A DNA stretch of 64,000 nucleotides from Bacillus sp. BA3. Its GTDB lineage: Bacteria; Bacillota; Bacilli; Bacillales; DSM-1321. A model generated the notes under the pieces. That model saw nothing but the letters and a program-made list of their open reading frames with translations, was not told the origin of the DNA and did no database searches. The stretch is from NCBI GenBank assembly GCA_002835675.1, contig PIZR01000002.1:62001-126000 (forward strand). Reading direction: 5' to 3'. The translations under genes and the position numbers were made by a program. Of this stretch, positions 17,700-27,277 are shown in pieces (the stretch's first letter is position 1; each line of letters opens with the position of its first letter).

Positions 17700-17719
17700 T
17701 CCGGGATCTCGTTACCTTT
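17676..17719. terminator. Bidirectional terminator between frlR and frlD
   Basis: Stem AAAGGTAACGA / TCGTTACCTTT, part of it inside the last codons of frlR, with A/T flanks on both sides between convergent genes. Confidence 0.8.
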
Positions 17720-17737
17720 ATTCATCCATGCATCATT

Positions 17738-18574
17738 TTAAACCATCATATGATCTGGATTATATACTTTGCCATACCCAAAAGCACCATAATCCTGACA
17801 GGTTTGGGAGGCGACTGATGCTCCTTTTTGTAAAGCTTTATATACATCTTGTCCTTGAACGTACGATGAGAGAAAACCAGCAATAAAGGAATCTCCCGCC
17901 CCCAACGTATCTACAACTTTGGTTTGGATAATAGCTTGTTCATATATTTGATTTTCAGTCGATAAAAGTGCCCCCTTTTCCCCACGAGTAACACATATCA
18001 CCTTTGTGCCGAATGAATGAACCTTTTGAATAAGTACGTTGCACTCTGCCTCGTTTAAATTGCTTCCGGAAAAAAATGCATAATTCACAAACGGACAAAC
18101 CTTTTGTAAATAGTGATCCTCTTGATTTGTCGAAAAATCAAAAGAAATTTCAATGAATTGGCTTAATATTGGAAGGTTATGCTCTATACGGCTATATACA
18201 CTTGTATGAAGAAGGTCATGTTGCCGAATATAATCCAAATCCTTGTCATTCAGTACGATCCCCAATCTGGATTGAATTCCCCCTTTATTCGAACCAATAA
18301 AAATTCGGTCCCCGTCCTTATCCAACGCGACGACTGCCATACCATTCTCTCCTACTGCTTGTCTTACTCTACTAATCTCTATCTTTTCCTTTTGCAATGC
18401 CTCTAACACATGGTCTGCTGCCCCGTCATTTCCTACAATGCCAATATATGAAGATTGCTCATCATTTAAACGATTGCACAATACTGCCACGTTTAATGAA
18501 TTGCCGCCAGGATATATCTTTCCTTGATCTTTATAAAAATCTACTACGTTATCGCCAATTCCAATTAATTTCAT
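17738..18574 (-). CDS. frlD: Fructosamine (fructoselysine) 6-kinase FrlD
   Basis: PfkB/ribokinase-family sugar kinase phosphorylating the fructose part of imported Amadori compounds. From the ATG at 18574 it has 278 residues: IGIGDNVVDFY at the N-terminus, GGNSLNVAVL substrate motif, and DTLGAGDSFIAGF with the catalytic Asp. This start is chosen because GGGGGAACAGG precedes it; an upstream in-frame ATG at 18595 would overlap frlM. It is the last gene of frlBONMD. The product passes to FrlB for cleavage into amino acid and glucose 6-phosphate. Confidence 0.9.
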   Translation of the reverse strand: MKLIGIGDNVVDFYKDQGKIYPGGNSLNVAVLCNRLNDEQSSYIGIVGNDGAADHVLEALQKEKIEISRVRQAVGENGMAVVALDKDGDRIFIGSNKGGIQSRLGIVLNDKDLDYIRQHDLLHTSVYSRIEHNLPILSQFIEISFDFSTNQEDHYLQKVCPFVNYAFFSGSNLNEAECNVLIQKVHSFGTKVICVTRGEKGALLSTENQIYEQAIIQTKVVDTLGAGDSFIAGFLSSYVQGQDVYKALQKGASVASQTCQDYGAFGYGKVYNPDHMMV

Positions 18575-18591
18575 ACCTGTTCCCCCTGTTA

Positions 18592-19482
18592 TCATTTTAC
18601 ACTTCCACTAGCAATTCCACGGATAAAGTACTTCTGCATGAATAAAAATAAAATGACGATAGGTGCCGCTGAAATCGTTAATCCAGAAAGTAACACTCCC
18701 CAATCGGTTTGCAGTGCATCCCGAAATTGCATTAAACCGGCAGGTATCGTCCGTAAACTATCATCATCTATAAAGATGATCGCGAACATAAATTCATTCC
18801 ATGTATAGTAAGCTGTTAAAATTGCCGTTGTTAATAAAATAGGCTTACTCATAGGAATGAAAATTCTAAAAAGGATTCCAAGGTTTGTGCATCCATCCAA
18901 CCGGGCAGCCTCTTCAAGTTCTTTCGGAATGGACAGGAAGTAGGCCCGAATCAACAAGATGGTTAGCGGAATTCTGTATGCTACATAAGGTAAGATTAAT
19001 GCCCAATGGGTGTTATATATACCTAGCTTCTGAATTATATTATACAAAGGGATCAGGCTTACTTGGGGAGATAGCATCAACCCCCCTAAGCATATGACCA
19101 AAATGAAAGCCTTTCCACGAAAATCAAAGCGAGATAATCCGTAGGCACCTAATGCACTTACTAATACCGTTAGAATACATGTCAAACCAGTAACCATGAC
19201 ACTATTTAAAAAGTAGGAAGAAATCCCACTATTCCAGGCTGTTACATAATTTTCAAACAACCATGTATGAGGAAGAGACCAGCTATGATTAAAAATTTCC
19301 TCTGTGCTTTTAAAAGAACTGATGACCATCCATAATAAGGGATAGGCTACAACAAGAAAGTATGCGATTAAACCTGCATAGACTAGTGCTACTCTCATAT
19401 TATAGTCTTTTCTTTTCCTTGCATATTTTAGATTTTTAACAACTAATTCCGGTACTCTGATCGTTGATTTAGGCATCTCCAT
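18592..19482 (-). CDS. frlM: ABC transporter permease FrlM
   Basis: Inner-membrane subunit of a carbohydrate-type (CUT1) ABC importer for fructosamines. 296 residues, about six transmembrane helices after a polar N-terminus of 30 residues. The EAA loop reads EELEEAARLDGCTNLGILFRI near the middle. The gene overlaps none of its neighbours: 2 bp from frlN, 17 bp from the frlD start. No ATPase gene is present in the operon; in B. subtilis the shared MsmX ATPase serves this transporter, and the same is likely here. Confidence 0.9.
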   Translation of the reverse strand: MEMPKSTIRVPELVVKNLKYARKRKDYNMRVALVYAGLIAYFLVVAYPLLWMVISSFKSTEEIFNHSWSLPHTWLFENYVTAWNSGISSYFLNSVMVTGLTCILTVLVSALGAYGLSRFDFRGKAFILVICLGGLMLSPQVSLIPLYNIIQKLGIYNTHWALILPYVAYRIPLTILLIRAYFLSIPKELEEAARLDGCTNLGILFRIFIPMSKPILLTTAILTAYYTWNEFMFAIIFIDDDSLRTIPAGLMQFRDALQTDWGVLLSGLTISAAPIVILFLFMQKYFIRGIASGSVK

Positions 19483-19484
19483 TA

Positions 19485-20363
19485 TTAGTCCCCCTTTCCT
19501 GTTTTAAATATTTTCATTTGAACAAGAGAAATAAGTAACGTAATAATTAGGATAACCGTTGCAATGGCTGAAGCATATCCCATCATATCTTTTGAAAAAG
19601 CCGTTTTATATAAATAGGTACTTAGGACTTCCGAAGAAGTTCCCGGACCCCCTCCGGTTAAGATATATGGCTCATTAAACACTGTAAAAGCACCTGTCAG
19701 TGTTAAGATTACGGCTACAAATGTCATTTCCTTCGTTTCTGGAACCGTAATGTGAAAAAACGTTTTTATTTTATTCGCTCCATCCATTTCAGCTGCCTCA
19801 TATAGCTCAGGTGAAATTTTTTGAATGGATACGATATATAACATGGCTATATAACCAATCGATTGCCACTGTGAGACAGCAATGACTGCATAGATTGCCG
19901 TATCACTATCGCCCAACCATGGCAGTGCTAAATTATTCAATCCAATCATTTTAAGAAACTGATTTAACAACCCCACTTCCGGGTTGTAAAAAAATGAAAA
20001 CAGCAACGCTATGACTGTCATTGAAACGACGACTGGTAAGAAATAGACTGTACGAAAGATAGGTGAAAATTTACGGATCAATTTATCTTCTAAAACAGCT
20101 GCAACAATTAACCCTCCAAATACTTGGAAAACAATTGAAATGACTGCATAAAGAATATTATTTTTTAAAGCTTCATAAAATACGGGATCTTTAAACAAAG
20201 TAAAGTAGTTGTCCAACCCTACAAATGCTTTATTTGGTGAAAAAGTACTCCAATTATACAGACTGTCGCCAATATTCTGGAAAATGGGGATATAAACTAG
20301 CAGTAAAAAAACTAACGCTGGAAGAAGATATAGATAAGGTACAAATTTATCGAGTTTTATCAT
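19485..20363 (-). CDS. frlN: ABC transporter permease FrlN
   Basis: Second membrane subunit of the fructosamine importer, 292 residues with six predicted helices. The EAA motif is ELYEAAEMDGANKIKTFFHI, typical of the UgpA/MalF-like partner in CUT1 systems. It lies between frlO (41 bp) and frlM (2 bp), the order found in B. subtilis frlBONMD. It should pair with FrlM and a shared ATPase encoded elsewhere. Confidence 0.9.
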   Translation of the reverse strand: MIKLDKFVPYLYLLPALVFLLLVYIPIFQNIGDSLYNWSTFSPNKAFVGLDNYFTLFKDPVFYEALKNNILYAVISIVFQVFGGLIVAAVLEDKLIRKFSPIFRTVYFLPVVVSMTVIALLFSFFYNPEVGLLNQFLKMIGLNNLALPWLGDSDTAIYAVIAVSQWQSIGYIAMLYIVSIQKISPELYEAAEMDGANKIKTFFHITVPETKEMTFVAVILTLTGAFTVFNEPYILTGGGPGTSSEVLSTYLYKTAFSKDMMGYASAIATVILIITLLISLVQMKIFKTGKGD

Positions 20364-20404
20364 TAAAAGATCACTCCCTTAATAAAACGGAAAAATGATT
20401 TCCC

Positions 20405-21691
20405 TTATTTTCCCGCTTCGATTCTAACAGTATCGGCAGCTTTTTGAACATCACGCATGATTTGTTTAGGTGTTTTATCTCCATTTAACATCATTTGTGC
20501 TCCTGTTAAATAAGCATCTGCAATACGCGCATCAATACTCATGTCAAACCATGGAGCCATTTCATTGGCGTTCAATATGCTTTGAACCGCTTCAAGCTGT
20601 TCCGGGGAAGAATTATTTTCATTCACTGTACCTTCAACTGCACTATACTTGCCCACATCAGTGACTAGTTTCTCTCCCATCTGTTTAGTGGTTAAAAACT
20701 TTAAAAACTCCATCGCCTCTTTAGGATGCTTTGTCTTGGAAGAAATCATAAAGCCCTCAGGAGAACCCGTTAGATTTGTTTGATTGCCTTTTCCACCTTC
20801 TACTTCAGGAAAGTTAAACATTCCAAGTTCAAACTTAGTGGGTCCAAATAGCTTGATTTCTGCCGTTTCTGCATAAATCATGGGTGCCTTACCGTCTGAA
20901 AATTGCTGCCTAGCATATTCGTGATCTATTGAATTCGTATTCTCATTAAAATAAGGTAATAACTCTTGGAATTTTTCAAGCGCTTTTATGTAGTCGTCAT
21001 CCTTGAATTTTCCGGTTTTTCGATTATAATCCATTGTCAGCACTTCCGGTCTAACAAGGCGTTGATTCAATGTGCCCAAATAATGTGAAATTGTCCAAGT
21101 GTCTTGACTGCCGAATTGAATGGCTGTGTAGTTATTCTTTTTTAACACTTTTAACACGTCGATTAATTCATTCCAGGTTTTAGGCGGGTTTATGTTCAAT
21201 TTTTCGAAGACATCCTTGTTATAGAAAAACATTTTCCCATCCATTGTTACGGGGACACCATACACCTTATTATTAAATGTATACGGTTTGACTTGGGATG
21301 GAACGAGTTGTGAAGACCATTCCGGATCGTTTTCATAATAAGAAGTTAAATCCAAAGCTTTATTCCCTCGCACAAACTGACTGGCAAATTCATCACTCCA
21401 TGAGAAATAAACATCAGGTGGATTATTTGTACCAGTCATTACTTTAATTTTGTCTTTATACGAATCATTTAGCACTGCTTCGGTTTTAATATTGATATCG
21501 GGGTTTTGTTTTTCAAATTCTTTTACAACTTCATTAAAGTAAGTTTTTTCAGGTTCCTTTGGCCACCTATGGAAAAATGTTAAGGTAGTTTTTCCAACAT
21601 CTGATTCTGAAGATGTTTTTTCACCAGAACATCCCCCTAGCATTAAAGATAAACTTAAAAATGATGCGATTATAAGTTTTGTTTTTCTCAT
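20405..21691 (-). CDS. frlO: Fructosamine-binding lipoprotein FrlO
   Basis: Extracellular solute-binding protein of ABC family 1, anchored as a lipoprotein. From the ATG at 21691 (428 residues) it begins [15 protein letters not shown] and has the lipobox [16 protein letters not shown] before this ATG decides the start; an upstream in-frame ATG at 21724 lies within the palindromic leader region. The mature part shows the usual [13 protein letters not shown] opening. It captures glycated amino acids for FrlMN. It is separated from frlB by a gap holding a perfect long palindrome. Confidence 0.9.
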   Translation of the reverse strand: MRKTKLIIASFLSLSLMLGGCSGEKTSSESDVGKTTLTFFHRWPKEPEKTYFNEVVKEFEKQNPDINIKTEAVLNDSYKDKIKVMTGTNNPPDVYFSWSDEFASQFVRGNKALDLTSYYENDPEWSSQLVPSQVKPYTFNNKVYGVPVTMDGKMFFYNKDVFEKLNINPPKTWNELIDVLKVLKKNNYTAIQFGSQDTWTISHYLGTLNQRLVRPEVLTMDYNRKTGKFKDDDYIKALEKFQELLPYFNENTNSIDHEYARQQFSDGKAPMIYAETAEIKLFGPTKFELGMFNFPEVEGGKGNQTNLTGSPEGFMISSKTKHPKEAMEFLKFLTTKQMGEKLVTDVGKYSAVEGTVNENNSSPEQLEAVQSILNANEMAPWFDMSIDARIADAYLTGAQMMLNGDKTPKQIMRDVQKAADTVRIEAGK

Positions 21692-21730
21692 GAATACCCT
21701 CCTTATTATAAATGCTTTTATCATCAGGAA

Positions 21731-21766
21731 ATTATACTATAATGTTATAAAACATTATAGTATAAT
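21731..21766. promoter_or_regulatory. Perfect 36-bp palindrome between frlB and frlO
   Basis: Arms ATTATACTATAATGTT and exact reverse complement around a 4-nt centre. It contains the TATAACAT-type half-site seen upstream of frlR and frlB, so an FrlR operator is likely. As RNA it would also form an AU-rich hairpin that could set the frlB/frlO expression ratio. Confidence 0.65.
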
Positions 21767-21805
21767 TCGTAAAAAATATACAGAATATTAAGTTTTCTTT
21801 AATTA

Positions 21806-22792
21806 TTAGTATTCTACTTTCCACATATAACGCCTCTTGCTTAAAGGATGATTACGCGCTTCCGCTAATTCTTCTGCATATTGACGCAATACACGATTTA
21901 AGATAAGCGGCGCAATATATCCTTTTACTTCTTCATCGATACCATCAAGATCATACTGTTTTGCATCTAGCACCGTTAGCTTTTTGCCATAACGCTGAGA
22001 AAAAGATAAAGCTCTTTCTTCTAATGGTCTTGTTTCATCCAATCCCAATAGAATGATAAACGGTACATTTTCATCAATAATTTCAAATGGTCCATGGAAG
22101 TACTCGCCCGCATGAATGGCATGTGAGTGTATCCATTGCATTTCCATTAAGATACAAATACTGAAAGAATAGGCTGTCCCGTAGTTGGAACCACTTGCCA
22201 TTGTATAGATAACAGGTTCTTTTGCGTGAGATTGGGCGAATACTCTTGCATTAGAAGCTTCTTGCTCCAGGGCTTTTTCATACACTGGCTGTAAATTCTC
22301 TAAACTAGATACTAGTTTTCCAAACTTCTCATTGTTTTCCGCTATATGAAGTACACCAAAAACTAGTTGATATAAAACACTCAGGTTTGTATCAAAGGCG
22401 TTTACACCGTTACCCCATTCATATTTAATGAAAATATCCGCATTTTGGGCTAATGGTGATCCTGGTTCGTTCGTTAATGCCACTGTAAACGCACCTTTAC
22501 TTTTTGCAAACTTAGCCGCTTCTGCCGTTTCGGGAGTTGTTCCAGACATAGAGCATAAAATTACTAAGGATTCCTTCCCTAGTTGTTGTGGATTACGATG
22601 TATAAACTCATTTGAACTATATAGATCAGAAGTTATATTTTCAGCTTCACGATCCAGAATATACTTAGCTGAATACATGATGGCAGAAGATCCCCCGCAT
22701 GCTACAAAATAAATATTGTTAATTTTCTTGCCCTTTAATTGATCCAATACTGTTTTTACATTACTTTTTACATTAATAACCGATTTACTCAT
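21806..22792 (-). CDS. frlB: Fructosamine 6-phosphate deglycase FrlB
   Basis: SIS-domain enzyme of 328 residues that splits fructosamine 6-phosphates into glucose 6-phosphate and the free amino acid. Two SIS domains are visible: IYFVACGGSSAIMYSAKYIL near residue 27 with VILCSMSGTTPETAEAAKF, and a second at about 195-300 (YTMASGSNYGTAYSF, HAGEYFHGPFEII). First gene of the frl operon, with a palindromic operator directly upstream. The length and gene order match B. subtilis frlB. Confidence 0.9.
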   Translation of the reverse strand: MSKSVINVKSNVKTVLDQLKGKKINNIYFVACGGSSAIMYSAKYILDREAENITSDLYSSNEFIHRNPQQLGKESLVILCSMSGTTPETAEAAKFAKSKGAFTVALTNEPGSPLAQNADIFIKYEWGNGVNAFDTNLSVLYQLVFGVLHIAENNEKFGKLVSSLENLQPVYEKALEQEASNARVFAQSHAKEPVIYTMASGSNYGTAYSFSICILMEMQWIHSHAIHAGEYFHGPFEIIDENVPFIILLGLDETRPLEERALSFSQRYGKKLTVLDAKQYDLDGIDEEVKGYIAPLILNRVLRQYAEELAEARNHPLSKRRYMWKVEY

Positions 22793-22815
22793 TTTCCCAC
22801 TCCTCTAATATTTGA

Positions 22816-22841
22816 TATACAACATTATGTAATGTTATATA
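22816..22841. promoter_or_regulatory. Candidate FrlR operator upstream of frlB
   Basis: TATACAACATT-ATGT-AATGTTATATA, an inverted repeat with one mismatch in 11 pairs, 24 bp before the frlB start. On the minus strand it aligns with the frlR-proximal site over TATAACATNACAT. Confidence 0.6.
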
Positions 22842-23015
22842 TTGTTATATTAAATCATGAGCTTTCTTTAGTCAATCTATTTGTCAGAATATTTTATTTA
22901 TTACTTTTTCTTGAATCAGTTAGTTACTATATCTCAGTTTTTTTCCATCAAGATTTTCATTAAAATTTATTTGTTTAAATAACCTTCCACTAGGACATCT
23001 AATGTGCTACACTTC

Positions 23016-24101
23016 TTACTTTTTTCTGATTTTCCCAACCATTAATAATATCAACGGCAGAATAAAACAAATCGTTAAGGATAATGGTGTCCAAGCTGTA
23101 GCCATAAAGTTTTGATAATGCACGATATCTGGATGCGAAAAGATGGTAAAAGTGAGAATTAGAAAAGCTAATGGGAATAGAAGAATTTTGTAATTTTTTA
23201 ATCCTAGCAATTGAGCTATTCCTAAAGCGAGTCCATAAAAGCATATGGTCAACTTAAAATACTCTGTAAAGACCCAAATGAATGCAACAATGACCTCGAC
23301 CCTTTCAAAAAAATTACCGATGCTTATCCTCATCCCCAATTTATAAGAAGGATAGGACAATCTCGCTGTATTATCAGCACCCAATACTAGGATACTGAAA
23401 AGGATCACCAAGAATAGAACGCTGCCACCTAAAATTGTCCCTAAATAAAAGTTTTTCTTCACATTAGCCTTTTCGTTTACATATGGAGTGATCATTAAAA
23501 AGAAAACAAGCTGAACATAAGGCAGTGCTAAGGAGTGATATGATCCCCTCAATATCGGTTTCATGCCTTTTTCAAATATAGGTTGCAAATTTTCGATTTT
23601 GATATCCGGGATAAGAAATACGAATAATATGAAAAGCAGCAGTACAAGCCAAGGAAAAAAGATTAATGCAGTCCGGCAGATAACTTCCAATCCTAGCCGT
23701 GCACCAAATAAGCTTGTTAATATAAACAAGATCATAATCATTTCCATAGGTGTCTCAACCAGAACCTGTGTTGAAAAAAAATTCCCAATTTCACTAAGTA
23801 ACGCTGAAGAAAGGTAATATAAATATAATAGGAAAAGGAGTGCAGAGATCTTCCCGATCCATTTCCCAAATATTTTTTCATTAACTTCTATATAAGTCAT
23901 GGATGGGTAAAGTGATGCGAGCCGGGTAAATAAGAAAACGAAACATAAACCGATGAGAGTAGCTAAGATATAGGCAATCCAGCCATCCTGTTTTGCTAAA
24001 GAGACAAGTACGGAAGGTAAAGTAAGTATCGCTCCTCCTATGGTGAATATGATGACCATTATTAGAAATTCACCAGAGCTGATTTTTCCTTTTTCGAGCA
24101 T
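23016..24101 (-). CDS. Germinant receptor B subunit (GerAB/GerKB-type permease)
   Basis: Spore inner-membrane protein of the GerB family (APC-related), 361 residues with about ten helices. Diagnostic blocks are an N-terminal ISSGEFLIMVIIFTIGGAIL and the central IPDIKIENLQPIFEKGMKPI. It contributes to nutrient recognition in the germinant receptor with the A and C subunits encoded just upstream. GGGAGG lies 8 bp before the ATG. The gene order here is A-C-D-B, the gerK-like A-C-B order with a D gene inserted. The germinant cannot be deduced. Confidence 0.88.
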   Translation of the reverse strand: MLEKGKISSGEFLIMVIIFTIGGAILTLPSVLVSLAKQDGWIAYILATLIGLCFVFLFTRLASLYPSMTYIEVNEKIFGKWIGKISALLFLLYLYYLSSALLSEIGNFFSTQVLVETPMEMIMILFILTSLFGARLGLEVICRTALIFFPWLVLLLFILFVFLIPDIKIENLQPIFEKGMKPILRGSYHSLALPYVQLVFFLMITPYVNEKANVKKNFYLGTILGGSVLFLVILFSILVLGADNTARLSYPSYKLGMRISIGNFFERVEVIVAFIWVFTEYFKLTICFYGLALGIAQLLGLKNYKILLFPLAFLILTFTIFSHPDIVHYQNFMATAWTPLSLTICFILPLILLMVGKIRKK

Positions 24102-24114
24102 ATTCGATACCTCC

Positions 24115-24348
24115 CTAGGATAAAATACGATCCATGAAATGAGCGAGTGGACTATATATTTTCGTTATCCAGTCTATAGGAGTGGGAATGGTAACATCCT
24201 TGATAATTAAAATACTCAACGTCATGCCAACTAAAAGCAATAAAATGAAAATGACAATTTCCTTCCAGCATTTCTTTTTGATAAGGGGTGGTATTTCGAA
24301 AAATGAAATAATAGCTCCAGTACACACTGTTCCAATAATTGCCCACAT
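24115..24348 (-). CDS. Small two-helix germinant receptor D-type protein
   Basis: A 77-residue protein with two hydrophobic segments (about residues 3-22 and 30-50) and a short polar tail. Small two-helix D proteins are known next to ger operons in Bacillus and modulate receptor function. This one sits inside the operon between the C and B genes, 6 bp after the C stop, with its GAGGAG site in the end of the C gene. Assignment is by size, topology and position, since such proteins share little sequence. Confidence 0.7.
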   Translation of the reverse strand: MWAIIGTVCTGAIISFFEIPPLIKKKCWKEIVIFILLLLVGMTLSILIIKDVTIPTPIDWITKIYSPLAHFMDRILS

Positions 24349-24354
24349 TGATCT

Positions 24355-25542
24355 TTACTCCTCGATTTCTTTTTGAAAGGATTCTGATATGGTGCCTAAA
24401 TTGCGAATCTTTGCTTTAACGGTTACATTCACGTCCAATTTTGCGAATTCCTGATCCCAATTTCCTTCTAAACGTTTCCATGCTTTAGGATCGGTTCTAT
24501 GAATTTCGTCACCAAAACCGAAGATGTCACTTTGATACTTCTCTTGAAGCGTTTTTATCGATCCTTCTATTTTATCCTTAATGTCTTTTGCGTATCTTTT
24601 ATTCAATTCTTCGATTTTTTCGGGTTTTGTTAAATCAATTGTGCATTCTACTTCACCTATACTCCCTTCTGACGTGACATTTATATCAATTTTCGGATTT
24701 CCTTTTTCCATTTTTCCCTTGATTTTCGTTTTTGTACTTGTCGTGTTGACCGTAATTTGGTCACCTTCACATGGAATATTTACCGCGGTGGACTTAACAT
24801 GATCCGTAATGTAACTAACACCTTTACTGTCGTTCCTGTTTAACCAGCCGACAAGTTTATCCTTCTTGAATACTCCAAGATAATCCAATCGCAGGCCGGA
24901 TTTCGGGGAGATATCTTGTGCATTCGTTACATTGCTTCCTGCTTCGGGATCACCATAAACGAGAATTCCCGTTAGCATGGCCTGTCTGCCTTTGCTGACG
25001 ATACTGCTGACCAGCTCATCCAAAGTGACCGTCCTTGTAGGCGCCCATCTTGTCTCTGAATTTTCCAAGGCATCAAAAACTTTATTTGCCGGTATTTTTT
25101 CAAGGGCCGTTTGCACATTAAGCGTATCATAAGCAGTTGAACCCTTCGCAACGGTCATATAGAAATCGGAACGCAACTCCTTTTGCCGGGAAAGGACATC
25201 CAGAGGCTTTGCAATTCCTGCCCTGGCCATTTCCTCACCAAAGACAACTTCACGAAGATGTGCGACATATAACCTTCTTGGTACATCAGTTGATAGGCTT
25301 CTTATTGCTTCAGCAATGGTTGCACCGCTTTTCCTGAAAGTTACAACTTCCGTGCGGCCGGACCTGGCATCACCTGCAAGCTCACTCGAATTTAGAACTT
25401 GGACGGTTACAAGATACCCATCTTCTTTTTTATCAATTCCCATGGCAGTAACGATGGCAAGTTCGTTCAACTCAATGCTGCTCCAACAGCCGGATAAACC
25501 AATTATAGGTAGCATTAAAAATACCTTTAGCATTTTTTTCAT
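24355..25542 (-). CDS. Germinant receptor C lipoprotein (Ger(x)C family)
   Basis: Lipoprotein subunit of the germinant receptor, about 395 residues. The signal peptide MKKMLKVFLMLPIIG is followed by lipobox LSGCWSS, and ELNELAIVTAMGIDKKEDGY is the conserved start of the mature GerC fold. GAGGG precedes paired ATGs; the second (25542) has better spacing than the first (25545). It lies 25 bp after the A gene. It is expected in the spore inner membrane with the A and B subunits. Confidence 0.9.
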   Translation of the reverse strand: MKKMLKVFLMLPIIGLSGCWSSIELNELAIVTAMGIDKKEDGYLVTVQVLNSSELAGDARSGRTEVVTFRKSGATIAEAIRSLSTDVPRRLYVAHLREVVFGEEMARAGIAKPLDVLSRQKELRSDFYMTVAKGSTAYDTLNVQTALEKIPANKVFDALENSETRWAPTRTVTLDELVSSIVSKGRQAMLTGILVYGDPEAGSNVTNAQDISPKSGLRLDYLGVFKKDKLVGWLNRNDSKGVSYITDHVKSTAVNIPCEGDQITVNTTSTKTKIKGKMEKGNPKIDINVTSEGSIGEVECTIDLTKPEKIEELNKRYAKDIKDKIEGSIKTLQEKYQSDIFGFGDEIHRTDPKAWKRLEGNWDQEFAKLDVNVTVKAKIRNLGTISESFQKEIEE

Positions 25543-25567
25543 CATGAACCCTCATAATCTCATCATT

Positions 25568-27256
25568 TTATCTAGGTGGTTTAGGAGGACTTACTTCTCC
25601 TCTGTCTGTATCATTTTTACTGATCAAACGAGGCCGCTTTAATAATGACCAATGTGGCATACGAATGATGTTGTCTTTTTGATCTTGTAAAATGAATGGT
25701 GCATTTGGAGCTAAATATGGTAAACCAAAAGATCTTATGCTATTTAAATGCAGGACCATCACGATCAGCCCCAAAATGATCCCGTATAACCCAAATGTAG
25801 CAGCAAGGATCATAAACAAGAATCGAAGCATCCGAAAAGCCATGGCCATACTATTGGCTGGGAACACAAAGCTGCAGATGGCTGTTAAGGACACGATGAT
25901 AACCATTGTTGCCGAAACGAACCCTGCTTCGACAGCAGCCTGTCCAATAACTAATGCACCAACGATGGAAATGGATGACCCGATTGCCCTAGGCATCCTC
26001 ACACCTGCCTCACGCAAGATTTCAAATACTACCTCCATCAGCATCGCCTCTACAAAAGCTGGAAAAGGAACACCCTCTCGCTGTGAGGCTAGACTTATGA
26101 GTAAAGGAGTAGGAAGCATTTCTTGATGAAAGGTCGAAACAGCAATATAAAGAGACGGTGTAAGCAAAGCAAGGAAAAAGGATAAATACCGTAATACTCG
26201 AATTAATGTTGCAATGTCCGCCCGTTGATAATAGTCTTCACTGGACTGGAAAAAATGCACCATCAGTGCTGGAACGATAAGGACAAACGGAGTTCCGTCA
26301 ATTAGTATCGCAATCCTTCCTTCTAAAATGGCAGCGGCTACAGCATCAGGTCGTTCCGTATTATAAACGGTTGGAAAAGGAGTGTATACTTCATCCTGAA
26401 TAAGCTCTTCAATGTAACCACTCTCTAGAATCGCATCTATATTGATTCGATTTATCCGGCTTTGCAATTCTGAAACCGTTTTATCATTGGCAACACCTTT
26501 TAAATACATAATCGCTACGTCTGTTTGCGTTTTTTCTCCAATCTGTTTTGTTTCAAGCCATAGGTTAGGATCTTTTATTCTCCGTCGTATTAAAGCAGTA
26601 TTTGTTCGCAGCGTTTCAGTGAACCCATCCTTTGGTCCTCTGACTACTGTTTGGGAGGAAGGTTCCTGAACTCCGCGATCGGCCCAATCTCGTGATCCGA
26701 GTGCCATTCCTTTTGGGGAGCCGTCAATCAATAACATCGTGTCTCCCGATAAGACATGGTTAAAAAGCTTTTGAAAATCATTTATTTCCACTATCCCCCC
26801 GACAGGAAGAATATGTGATTTTATCATTTCAAAACAGTCAGTGTGATTAAGGAGCGCTACATCCAACTCCGAATTCCGAATTTCAACCATCAAAGTGTCG
26901 AGGATGAAATCTTGGATGGAAGCTGAATCCGTTAATCCATCTGTATAAACGACGCCTAATTTAATTTGCCCATTTTTACCTGCTTGAAAATCCCTTATAA
27001 CTATGTCTGAGCTATTTCCTACCGTTTTCTTAATATGGTCTAAGTTAAATTGAAGGTCAGAAGAGATAAGTTTTGTTTCATGCTTCTTTGAGTCTTCACT
27101 TCGGTTTTGGGCTTGAACCGGATTTTGGTTGTGATTATTAGTTTTGCTGGAGTTTGGATGTTCGCTTTGCTTTGGGTCTGCTTCTTGTTTTTTACTTTTC
27201 ACTGATTGTTTATCTTCAATTAATTTCCTCAATGGGATAGGAACTCGAGATTTCAA
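25568..27256 (-). CDS. Germinant receptor A subunit (GerAA/GerKA type)
   Basis: Spore inner-membrane receptor subunit, 562 residues from a TTG at 27256 that follows GAGGGGG by 6 bp. The polar N-terminal 80 residues are rich in Q, N, K and S. A soluble domain follows (VVYTDGLTD, GDTMLLIDGSPKGMALGSRDW, EPSSQTVVRGPKDGFTETL). Several membrane helices follow from about residue 330, including REGVPFPAFVEAMLMEV. These are hallmark GerA motifs. First gene of the A-C-D-B operon. The proline-rich C-terminus is ordinary for the family. Confidence 0.9.
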   Translation of the reverse strand: MKSRVPIPLRKLIEDKQSVKSKKQEADPKQSEHPNSSKTNNHNQNPVQAQNRSEDSKKHETKLISSDLQFNLDHIKKTVGNSSDIVIRDFQAGKNGQIKLGVVYTDGLTDSASIQDFILDTLMVEIRNSELDVALLNHTDCFEMIKSHILPVGGIVEINDFQKLFNHVLSGDTMLLIDGSPKGMALGSRDWADRGVQEPSSQTVVRGPKDGFTETLRTNTALIRRRIKDPNLWLETKQIGEKTQTDVAIMYLKGVANDKTVSELQSRINRINIDAILESGYIEELIQDEVYTPFPTVYNTERPDAVAAAILEGRIAILIDGTPFVLIVPALMVHFFQSSEDYYQRADIATLIRVLRYLSFFLALLTPSLYIAVSTFHQEMLPTPLLISLASQREGVPFPAFVEAMLMEVVFEILREAGVRMPRAIGSSISIVGALVIGQAAVEAGFVSATMVIIVSLTAICSFVFPANSMAMAFRMLRFLFMILAATFGLYGIILGLIVMVLHLNSIRSFGLPYLAPNAPFILQDQKDNIIRMPHWSLLKRPRLISKNDTDRGEVSPPKPPR

Positions 27257-27277
27257 TGCTAACCCCCTCATAACCAA

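Noticed and set aside
25692-26126. 144-codon plus-strand ORF
   Set aside because: Shadow of the germinant receptor A gene; repetitive Ile/Thr/Asn composition typical of antisense frames.
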